This document shows positions 1 to 5,474 of a stretch of DNA of 7,632 bases, one piece after another; position 1 is the stretch's first letter, and the number at the start of each line of letters is the position of its first letter. Source of the DNA: Myxococcales bacterium (lineage in GTDB: Bacteria > Myxococcota > Polyangia > Polyangiales > Polyangiaceae). The DNA is taken from positions 1 through 7,632 of the forward strand of contig PLXW01000055.1 in the NCBI GenBank assembly GCA_003151595.1. The letters are read 5' to 3'. The notes beneath the pieces are model-generated. The model saw nothing but the letters and a program-made list of their open reading frames with translations. It had not been told where the DNA came from and ran no database searches. The translations under genes were made by a program, and so were the position numbers.

Positions 1-762
1 GCCGAGGCCGTGCGAAGGACCGCTCGCGCCACCTGCCGATCCGCCGATGAGCGGGGAGAGCGTCGCGTTTCCATACGCGAGGCCGCCGGCCGGCGGCGTT
101 CCACCGTCGGTGTTGGCGCCGCTGCCTGCGCCGCCCGCGCCGCCCACGCCGCAGAACGATCCGCCCGCCGGCGCATACGGCGTCGCGCCGGCCGCGCCGC
201 CTCCCTGTCCACCACCCGCGGTGCTCGCTTGCGTCGACGACGCGCCGCCGCCGACCGCGGTGTTCCCCGATCCGGCGGCGATCAACGCGCCGTCGATCGT
301 CACCGTGTCGAGCGCGACGATCACGAGGGGCAAGCTCCCCTTCACCTGGAGCTGACCTGCACCTTGAATCGCGAGCGACTGCACGACGAAGACGCCGACA
401 CTTCCGCCGGTGCCGTTGATCGCGGCGTAGGCGAACGGCGCCGTCGCGCACGAGATCGTCCCGAGGTCAGTGTCGATCTTGCAGTCCGACGCCGACACGC
501 TGATCGCGCCCGGCACGCCGCCATCGGCGCTGAGCGACGGGAGCTGTCCCGGCACGAGGTTCGTCGGCGTGAAGCCGATCACGACGCCGCTGGCGCTGCC
601 CGAGTCCGGGTTGCTCTGCGGCCCGGAGTCTCCGTTGGTGGGCACGGAACCGGCGTCGGTCCCCGCGTCGTTGTTCGACGTGCTGCTGCTCGATCCGCAC
701 GCGGCCGCGGCGATCAACGCGGACGCGGACCCCGCGGCGAGAATCCATCGGTAGTGGCTCAT
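1..762 (-). CDS. Glycine-rich surface lipoprotein, N-terminal part (runs off left edge)
   Basis: Open reading frame of 254 codons from an ATG at 762-760 to the window edge with no stop, so the C-terminus is missing. The N-terminus reads as a lipoprotein signal: Arg5, a hydrophobic stretch at 7-21, then Ala-Ala-Ala-Cys with Cys22 as the likely lipidated residue (the lipobox has Ala rather than Leu at -3). A Ser/Asn/Asp-Ala-Gly linker follows (about 23-60). Residues about 65-165 look beta-strand rich, with short hydrophobic runs such as VTIDGALIAAGSG. From about 166 the chain becomes a Gly/Ala-rich repeat with many GG pairs and a single Cys in SFCGVGG. Similar proteins in myxobacterial genomes are usually annotated as hypothetical or PE-PGRS-like; no enzymatic motif is visible. 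A beta-helix or adhesive surface role is a guess. GAGGAG lies 8 bases upstream of the ATG, and the gene is separated by 103 bases from the preceding gene, so it may have its own promoter. Confidence 0.8.
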   Translation of the reverse strand, partial: MSHYRWILAAGSASALIAAAACGSSSSTSNNDAGTDAGSVPTNGDSGPQSNPDSGSASGVVIGFTPTNLVPGQLPSLSADGGVPGAISVSASDCKIDTDLGTISCATAPFAYAAINGTGGSVGVFVVQSLAIQGAGQLQVKGSLPLVIVALDTVTIDGALIAAGSGNTAVGGGASSTQASTAGGGQGGGAAGATPYAPAGGSFCGVGGAGGAGSGANTDGGTPPAGGLAYGNATLSPLIGGSAGGASGPSHGLG

Positions 763-865
763 GGGAAGTTCTCCTCGATAAAGCGGTGAGAAGCGTGACG
801 AAAAAGCGTGACAAGGGGTGAGTAGGACGGCGCGAAGGCCGCCGCAATTCAACTCGTAGCTAGAG
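763..865 (-). promoter_or_regulatory. Intergenic region, candidate promoter/operator with TCAC repeats
   Basis: The only gap over 50 bases in the window, between the cysteine-rich protein gene and the glycine-rich lipoprotein gene. Reading the minus strand it holds a 5-bp stem hairpin (828-844), then four copies of (C/G)TCAC at 818-822, 808-812, 795-799 and 786-790. The two central copies lie in a perfect 9-base direct repeat GTCACGCTT (812-804 and 799-791, 13 bases apart). No convincing sigma-70 -35/-10 pair with 16-18 base spacing was found. The repeats could be an operator for the downstream gene or chance; the assignment as regulatory rests on location only. Confidence 0.3.
771..776 (-). 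promoter_or_regulatory. Ribosome binding site of the glycine-rich lipoprotein gene
   Basis: GAGGAG on the minus strand, 8 bases before the ATG at 762. It supports this start over the out-of-frame ATGs nearby and marks the gene as efficiently initiated. Confidence 0.7.
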
Positions 866-1393
866 CTAGAGGACGACTCCGCCGTCGCCGGCGTCGACGC
901 CCGTCGGGGTCGGCTGAATTCCGCCGGCGTCGACCGGCGGGGGCGGGTTGGCGATGGTGAAGGCTCCGCCGTCCGTGACCGACGTGACGCCGATGCAGCG
1001 TCGGCTGATCGGCTCGCAGATGGCGATGTTCACGGTGGTGCAGTTGGGGACGGCGCAGAGGTAGCAACCTTGGCTCGCCTCGCCGATCGAGTACACGCGC
1101 TGCTCGGCTTGCGCGCGGAACTTCGGATTGATCGCGAAGTCGCAGGCGAGCACGCCGGTGCAGTCCTTCGGGTTGCCCGATTCGGGGAGGCACTGATCGG
1201 CCGGCCCGCCCGGCTCGCACGCTTGCCACGCCTCGAGCTCGGCGTACGTGTTCTCGCGCAGGTTGGTGCACGCGCCGCTCTCGCCGCACGCCGACATCGA
1301 CGTCGCCGCGGTGCTCGACGCTGCGACGAGGACGCCGCCCACCGCCAGCCAGGTCCCGATCTTCACGATCTTCGCAACGAGCTTCGAATTCAT
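866..1393 (-). CDS. Cysteine-rich exported protein, possible lipoprotein (175 aa)
   Basis: I do not recognise the family. I take the ATG at 1393-1391; a TTG just before it (1396-1394) would add one residue. AAGGGA lies about 9-10 bases upstream. A basic N-terminus (Lys4, Lys8, Lys11) and a hydrophobic segment at 13-25 make a secretion signal. It ends in Ala/Ser/Thr residues and then Met-Ser-Ala-Cys, so cleavage by signal peptidase I near 25-35 or lipidation at Cys36 are both possible. The mature part has 11 Cys (36, 42, 59, 68, 78, 84, 110, 113, 118, 126, 133). If Cys36 is lipidated, ten remain for up to five disulfides, suggesting a compact domain folded outside the cytoplasm. The tail after about 140 is a Pro/Asp-Ala-Gly-rich low-complexity segment. 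It follows the large FHA protein by 49 bases and could be the last cistron of the Tad operon. A second TAG lies in frame two codons after the stop. Confidence 0.75.
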   Translation of the reverse strand: MNSKLVAKIVKIGTWLAVGGVLVAASSTAATSMSACGESGACTNLRENTYAELEAWQACEPGGPADQCLPESGNPKDCTGVLACDFAINPKFRAQAEQRVYSIGEASQGCYLCAVPNCTTVNIAICEPISRRCIGVTSVTDGGAFTIANPPPPVDAGGIQPTPTGVDAGDGGVVL

Positions 1394-1442
1394 CAAAGTG
1401 CATCCCTTCGGACGGTCGAGTGAGAGCGCGCGCTATCGGTAC
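1394..1442 (-). other. 49-base spacer between the large FHA-like gene and the Cys-rich gene
   Basis: Holds the SD-like AAGGGA for the Cys-rich gene and a 10-base perfect palindrome AGCGCGCGCT at 1425-1434. No T-tract terminator or clear promoter is seen, so read-through from the Tad operon into the Cys-rich gene is plausible. Confidence 0.4.
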
Positions 1443-2888
1443 TCAGTTGCCGGCCTTCTCACGGAGAATGCGGGCCGCTTCCTTGTAGCTGGGGTCGTCG
1501 GCGTGGGCGGCGGTGAGCGCGTCGTAGCGCTTCGCGGCTTCGTCGAAGGAGCCGGCGGCGACCGAGTCGAGCGCCTGGCGTTCGGAGGTGCGCTTGCTGC
1601 CGGTGAGCGGGACGACCTTCGCGCCGCCGCTCGAATCTTGTTTCGGGTCCGGCTTCGTGTCGGGCGATCCGTTCGCGGCGAGACCTGCGTCGACTACCCC
1701 GCTCGTGTCGTTCGTCGTCACGACTGCTGCGCCGTCGACCGCGCCGCCCGCCAGCCCACCGTCGGTGGCGTCGCCCGAGGCGAGCGCGCCGCCATCGCTC
1801 CTCGCGTGCTTGCCTGACGCGCTGCTCGTTCCGGCGACCCTCGGCGGCGGAGGCGGCTCGTCGCGCAACATGAGGAACGCCATCACGAGCGCGAACGGCA
1901 TCAGGACGAGCGTCGCCTTCTTCACGGGTGACGCCGCTTGCCAGTAGTTGAGCGGCTTCTCTTGTTGAACCGGAGCAGGCGGCGCGCCACCGGGCACGGC
2001 GCCCGTCGCCGTCGCCGGCGGAGCCGGTACGAAACCTCCGGCGAGCTCGGGCGCTGCGGCCGGTGGCCGTGGCGGATGCGGCGCGATGACCGTCTTCTCG
2101 AGCTCGCCGAGCGGCTCCTGGCCCGGAGGGAAGGGGCCCGGAGGGAAGGGGCCTGGAGGGAAGGGGCCTGGAGGGAGCGCGGCTCCAGCCATCTGGGGTT
2201 GCGGCTGCCGTACGGTCGTCGGCGACGACTCGATCGGCGGACGCATCGCCCCCGCGGCTTGCGCAGCGGTCACTGCGTCGCGGAACTTCTGCGCGTCGGC
2301 CATCGGCGTCGTCGCGGTGAGATCCATCGGCGCCGGCGGGTGACTCGACGTGTACTGCTGCGGCGACGCCATGGCCTGCGTCTGCTCGGCGGGCATTCCC
2401 GCGGCGGGGCGCACCGATGCGATCTGCGACCCCATCGTCGCGCCCAATCCCTGCGGCGGATTGGCCTGCTGCGGATTGGCCGGCTGATTCGCCCGCTGCG
2501 CCGCTTGCTGCCACAGCGCGCCGCCGTCGTGCACCGTGGCCTCTTCTTGCGTGAACGCGCCCGGTCGCGACGTGCGTCGCAAGATCACGCACGCGCCGCC
2601 GAACCGAAGCTCGCAAGGGATCGGCGCCTTGGTCCACCCCGTGCCGATCGCCGCGCCCGCGAGCGCCACCGGCAGATTCGCGACCGCCGCCGCGACGTGC
2701 ACCGACTGCCCGTCGAACGTCACGAACACGTGCACCGGCCCCACGCCTTCGCCCGCGATCGCCCATTGCCCCGCGGTCCCGAGCGAGAGCGTCGGCGACG
2801 GCGTGCCGGGCGTGAACGTCATCGACGGGCGATCGCTTCGCCCGCTGAGCAGCGAGATCTCGACGACCTCAATGTCCGGAGTTGCCAT
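1443..2888 (-). CDS. FHA-like / proline-rich linker / TM / TPR-like protein (481 aa)
   Basis: Domain order: residues about 10-107 resemble a divergent FHA beta-sandwich (LSLGT at 34-38, then GPVH at 50-53, VHVAAAV, and a final GGACVILRR strand); about 125-320 is a Pro/Gln/Ala-rich, probably disordered linker including three PPGPF units at 239-253; Lys323-Lys324 precede a single membrane helix at about 325-341; a Pro, Gly, Ala, Asp-Gly-Gly-rich linker follows; and residues 437-481 form a TPR-like helical hairpin (AAGSFDEAAKRYDAL pattern). The basic residues before the helix suggest N-in, C-out topology, with the FHA part in the cytoplasm and the TPR part in the periplasm. In the FHA part the usual Arg after the first Gly is Thr38 and the Ser of SxxH is Gly50, while His53 remains, so phosphothreonine binding is doubtful. 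The start overlaps the cpaF 3' end by 20 bases and has AAGGAGG 11 bases upstream. The role is inferred from context: a scaffold or regulator of the Tad-like machine. Confidence 0.85.
   Translation of the reverse strand: MATPDIEVVEISLLSGRSDRPSMTFTPGTPSPTLSLGTAGQWAIAGEGVGPVHVFVTFDGQSVHVAAAVANLPVALAGAAIGTGWTKAPIPCELRFGGACVILRRTSRPGAFTQEEATVHDGGALWQQAAQRANQPANPQQANPPQGLGATMGSQIASVRPAAGMPAEQTQAMASPQQYTSSHPPAPMDLTATTPMADAQKFRDAVTAAQAAGAMRPPIESSPTTVRQPQPQMAGAALPPGPFPPGPFPPGPFPPGQEPLGELEKTVIAPHPPRPPAAAPELAGGFVPAPPATATGAVPGGAPPAPVQQEKPLNYWQAASPVKKATLVLMPFALVMAFLMLRDEPPPPPRVAGTSSASGKHARSDGGALASGDATDGGLAGGAVDGAAVVTTNDTSGVVDAGLAANGSPDTKPDPKQDSSGGAKVVPLTGSKRTSERQALDSVAAGSFDEAAKRYDALTAAHADDPSYKEAARILREKAGN
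2121..2180 (+). repeat. 15-bp tandem repeat (3 copies plus a partial one) forming a G-quadruplex motif
   Basis: Unit GCCCGGAGGGAAGGG at 2121-2135, 2136-2150 and (one C to T change) 2151-2165, with a partial fourth copy at 2166-2180. On the coding minus strand each unit encodes Phe-Pro-Pro-Gly-Pro, giving the PPGPF repeats of the linker. The plus strand has seven G-tracts of three or four (2128-2130, 2133-2136, 2143-2145, 2148-2151, 2158-2160, 2163-2166, 2173-2175) with loops of 2 or 6 bases, which meets the classic G3+N1-7 quadruplex pattern. It lies on the template strand of the gene. Confidence 0.85.
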
Positions 2889-4026
2889 GGTCGGTCGGCC
2901 CTCCTTCCTCGGCTTGTCGCACGTTGATCATATCCATTACCGCCTGCGGTAGTCCGACGCCGTGCTCGTGGAGCTGATGCAGGAAGGTGGGCATGGCTCC
3001 GGTCGGAACGAGATCGCTGATGATGCGATTGTCGGCGTCGAACCCCTGGTAGTCGCGCACGAAGAGATCCTGAAGCTTGTAGCGCTGCGACTCGAGATCG
3101 AACCCGAGCACCTCGGTGATGTGCGTCACCTTGCGCGACCCGTCCTGCAGTCGCGAGACCTGCACCACGAGCTGCACGCCCGATCCGATCTGCTGGCGCA
3201 TGGCCTGGAGCGGGATGTCGATGTCGCTCATCATGCACATCGTCTCGAGGCGCGTGAGCGTGTCCTTCGGGTGCGTGGCGTGGAGCGTCCCCATGCAGCC
3301 GCCGTGACCGCTCGTCATCGCCTGCACGATGTCGAGCGCTTCGCCGCCGCGGATCTCGCCGACGACCACGCGATCGGGGCGCATGCGCAACGTGGCGCGG
3401 AACAGATCGCGGATCGTGACCGCGCCTTTCCCCTTGGGATCGGCGGGACGCGCTTCGAGCTGCACGACGTGCGACTTCTGGAACTGGACCTCGCGCGAGT
3501 CTTCGATGACCACCACGCGCTCGCCGTCGGGGATGAACCCCGAGAGCGCGTTGAGCATCGACGTCTTTCCGCTGCCGGTGCCGCCGGCGATCATGATGTT
3601 CAGCTTGGAGACGACCATCGCCTGCAGCGACTGCGCGGCGATGTTCGTGAGCGATCCGAACCCCACGAGCCGGTCGACGGTCAACGTCTCCTTGAAGAAG
3701 CGACGAATCGAGACGTGCGGCCCGTCGGGCGCGACCGGCGGGATCAGCGCTTCGACGCGCGAGCCGTCGGGGAAGCGCCCTTCGAGGATGGGATGCGACT
3801 CGTCGATGTGCTTGCCGACGTACTGCGAGAGGTTTCGCAAGGCCGACAGGAGCGCCTCGCGGCTGGCGAACTTCGCCGGGACGAGCTCCAGCTGACCGCG
3901 CCGCTCGACGTAGATCTGATCGGGCCCGTTGATCATGATCTCGCTCACCGTCGCGTCGTCGAGGTACGGACGGATCGGCGCGAAGAACTGGAGCAGCGTC
4001 TCTTCGAAGACTTCTTTCGGGATCAT
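2869..4026 (-). CDS. cpaF: Second CpaF/TadA-type secretion ATPase (385 aa, complete)
   Basis: A hexameric AAA-like traffic ATPase of the type II/IV secretion superfamily that powers Tad pilus assembly at the inner membrane. All hallmarks are present: an N-terminal domain (about 1-125) with the VSEIMINGPDQIYVE motif at 27-41; Walker A GGTGSGKT at 148-155; Asp box VVVIEDSREVQ at 171-181; Walker B region RVVVGEIRGGEA at 219-230; and a His box GGCMGTLHATHP at 242-253. At 385 residues it is shorter than many CpaF proteins because it lacks the long N-terminal extension; after the conserved core it ends in a short polar tail. The ATG at 4026 overlaps the TPR lipoprotein stop as ATGA, with GAAGAG 6 bases upstream. 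Over a 66-residue stretch of the C-terminal part it shares about 48% identity with the other CpaF at the right edge, so the two are distinct paralogues. Whether it drives extension, retraction or another substrate cannot be told from sequence. Confidence 0.96.
   Translation of the reverse strand: MIPKEVFEETLLQFFAPIRPYLDDATVSEIMINGPDQIYVERRGQLELVPAKFASREALLSALRNLSQYVGKHIDESHPILEGRFPDGSRVEALIPPVAPDGPHVSIRRFFKETLTVDRLVGFGSLTNIAAQSLQAMVVSKLNIMIAGGTGSGKTSMLNALSGFIPDGERVVVIEDSREVQFQKSHVVQLEARPADPKGKGAVTIRDLFRATLRMRPDRVVVGEIRGGEALDIVQAMTSGHGGCMGTLHATHPKDTLTRLETMCMMSDIDIPLQAMRQQIGSGVQLVVQVSRLQDGSRKVTHITEVLGFDLESQRYKLQDLFVRDYQGFDADNRIISDLVPTGAMPTFLHQLHEHGVGLPQAVMDMINVRQAEEGGPTDHGNSGH
2900..2906 (-). 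promoter_or_regulatory. Strong Shine-Dalgarno inside cpaF for the downstream FHA-like gene
   Basis: AAGGAGG on the minus strand, 11 bases before the ATG at 2888 and entirely within the last codons of the upstream cpaF. It is the best match to the anti-SD sequence in the window, and it fixes the start of the 481-residue protein despite the 20-base gene overlap. Confidence 0.75.
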
Positions 4027-4613
4027 GGCACGCTCTTCAGAAGCGAAGCGCGCGCGGCTTCGGCGTATTGGCCGTTGGGCTCGAGGCGGATGTACTCGCG
4101 GAACTGGAGGTCGGCGTCGAGCAACGCGTCGCCCTGCTGGTGCAGCACCGACGCGAGCGCGTAGTGCGCGTCGGCGATCTCGGGTCGCTCGCGAACGACG
4201 CGCGTGAGCTCGTCGCGCGCGTGAGCGAGCTCGCCGACGCCGATGTAGACGGTGGCGACCGCGTAGCGAATGTCCGTGTCACCGGGGTGCGAGCGCAGGT
4301 AGTCCTCGCCGTACGTCGCGGCGACGGGGAAGCGCCCATCGTTCACGCACACCACGAGCAGTCGCTTCGTGAGGAGACGCGCGTCGCCCCCCGCTTTGAT
4401 CGCCGCGACGAAGTACTGCTCGGCGCGCGTGAAGTCGCCCGCCATCGCCGCCGACTCGCCGCGCTTCTGCAACCGAGCCGGAGTCGTCTCGCGCTCGATG
4501 ACGGCCATGTCCGTCTTCGCCTTCTGCTGCGGCGTCGGCGCGCACGCCGCGACCGACCCCAGCGCGAGCGCGACGGGCAAGGCCGTGAGGAGCGAGAGCG
4601 CGCGCGTCCTCAT
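4023..4613 (-). CDS. TPR lipoprotein, TadD-like (196 aa)
   Basis: The signal peptide has Arg2 and Arg4, a hydrophobic core at 5-20 and a good lipobox Val-Ala-Ala-Cys with Cys24. Pro26/Gln29 after the Cys give no Asp retention signal, so sorting to the outer membrane is likely. Residues about 47-180 form roughly four TPR units, recognisable from patterns such as MAGDFTRAEQYFVAAI (57-72) and IGVGELAHARDEL (124-136). TadD of Tad pilus systems is also a TPR lipoprotein that helps the secretin and pilus complex, and the position between tad genes fits that role. I am less sure of one-to-one orthology, since TPR lipoproteins are common. The frame stays open upstream, but the ATG at 4613 is chosen because it begins a proper signal peptide and overlaps the preceding stop as ATGA. 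The end overlaps the next cpaF start in the same way, so expression is probably coupled. A weak GAAGAAG is the only SD-like sequence. Confidence 0.88.
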   Translation of the reverse strand: MRTRALSLLTALPVALALGSVAACAPTPQQKAKTDMAVIERETTPARLQKRGESAAMAGDFTRAEQYFVAAIKAGGDARLLTKRLLVVCVNDGRFPVAATYGEDYLRSHPGDTDIRYAVATVYIGVGELAHARDELTRVVRERPEIADAHYALASVLHQQGDALLDADLQFREYIRLEPNGQYAEAARASLLKSVP

Positions 4614-5473
4614 GGCTTCTTCATCTGCTTCAGCATCGTGTTTTGTTGCTGGAGCCACTGCACGTACGCGCCCGACTTCCCCTCGGTCAGCGAGCGGAGC
4701 ACCTGCACGTCGTGCCGCGCGAGATCGTAATCGCCCAGCGCGAGCACGTGCTCGAGTCGAACGCGTCGCGCGCGGAAATCCTGCGTGATGGTCGTGCTCA
4801 GCTGCAGCGCGGATTGATCCGCTTCGTCGGCGTCTCTCGTATCGCCGCCGACGCGGAAGCACGCCGCCGCCATCTTGTAGAGATCGACGGCTTGCACGCC
4901 GTCCTTCGGCGCGAACGGGCTCCGCTCGCGCTTCCCTTGCGCGATGTCGAACTTGTCGTTCGCGAGCACCAGCGCCTGATCCGGCGCCGACTGCGGGCAC
5001 GCCGCCGCCGTCTGCGCGAACAGCTCCACGACTTGCGCCGGCGCTTCCGTCACCCCCGGGTCGTCGTTCTGCAGCAGCATGAACGCGCCGGCGAAGAGGA
5101 CGCCCACGGCGAGCACCTTCATGAGAGGGCTCGTCTGCTCGGCCTTCTTCGTGAGCACCGGCCCGCCGTCGAGCGCGAAATCGCCGATGGTGATGAAGAT
5201 GCGCGTCGATCCGATCTTCAGCGGGACGTCCGGCGAGATCGGCATGTTCGTGAACGGCATGCCGTTGATCGTCGCCGGAGGATCGAACGCCTTGGTCTCG
5301 AGGCGCACCGTTCCGCCCACGACCTCGACGGCCACGTGCTCGCCCGCCGCCTGATCGAGCGGCAAGCGGATGTCGCAGTGCGCGCTGTTGCCGATGAGCG
5401 CGCGCTCGCCGTCGACGTTCGCGATCTCCTTTTTGCCGTCGGCGTAGCGAATCTCGAATCGAATGAGGCTCAT
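4610..5473 (-). CDS. FHA-domain single-pass membrane protein with TPR-like C-terminus (287 aa)
   Basis: Residues about 5-100 form an FHA domain (ALIGNSAHCDIRLP at 25-38, GEHVAV at 44-49, TINGMPF at 68-74, LKIGSTRIFI at 85-94). Lys109, Lys110 and Lys119 precede one membrane helix at about 120-134, predicting a cytoplasmic FHA domain and a periplasmic C-terminal part. That part (about 140-287) is helical, with a TPR-type pattern GDYDLA at 247-252. Canonical FHA domains bind phosphothreonine through a Gly-Arg and a Ser-x-x-His motif; here Arg is Asn29 and Ser is Ala43, though Gly28, His46 and Asn70 remain, so the domain may be structural. The start is an ATG one base after the tadC stop; the stop overlaps the TPR lipoprotein start as ATGA. 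Its architecture matches that of the larger FHA-like protein further downstream, suggesting paired partners. A role in assembling or gating the Tad platform is inferred from the operon. Confidence 0.88.
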   Translation of the reverse strand: MSLIRFEIRYADGKKEIANVDGERALIGNSAHCDIRLPLDQAAGEHVAVEVVGGTVRLETKAFDPPATINGMPFTNMPISPDVPLKIGSTRIFITIGDFALDGGPVLTKKAEQTSPLMKVLAVGVLFAGAFMLLQNDDPGVTEAPAQVVELFAQTAAACPQSAPDQALVLANDKFDIAQGKRERSPFAPKDGVQAVDLYKMAAACFRVGGDTRDADEADQSALQLSTTITQDFRARRVRLEHVLALGDYDLARHDVQVLRSLTEGKSGAYVQWLQQQNTMLKQMKKP

Positions 5474-5474
5474 C

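Noticed and set aside
10..789. 259-codon plus-strand open frame at the left edge
   Set aside because: Arg/Ala-rich shadow; the minus strand encodes a lipoprotein with signal, lipobox and SD.
828..844. Possible intrinsic terminator hairpin after the Cys-rich gene (5-bp stem, 7-base loop)
   Set aside because: Stem is short, and the minus strand lacks an adjacent T-tract; in such GC-rich DNA a 5-bp inverted repeat is expected by chance.
849..1403. Minus-strand frame starting at ATG 1403, out of phase with the Cys-rich protein
   Set aside because: Arg-rich, no signal sequence; the alternative frame gives a coherent secretion signal and evenly spaced cysteines.
1425..1434. Perfect palindrome AGCGCGCGCT in the spacer
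   Set aside because: Alternating GC palindromes are common at this base composition, and there is no loop or T-tract for a terminator and no second half-site for an operator.
2121..2180. CRISPR-like repeated structure
   Set aside because: Repeats are contiguous without unique spacers and keep the reading frame, so they are a coding tandem repeat.
1938..2927. 329-codon plus-strand open frame
   Set aside because: Extremely Arg-rich translation opposite the FHA-like protein, whose domains, start and SD are coherent.
2962..4164. 400-codon open frame on the plus strand opposite cpaF
   Set aside because: Arg/His/Asp-rich composition with no motif; it is the antisense shadow of a fully recognisable ATPase caused by high GC at third positions.
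4614..5000. N-terminal extension of the TPR lipoprotein
   Set aside because: It would bury the signal peptide and lipobox and overlap most of the FHA protein C-terminus.
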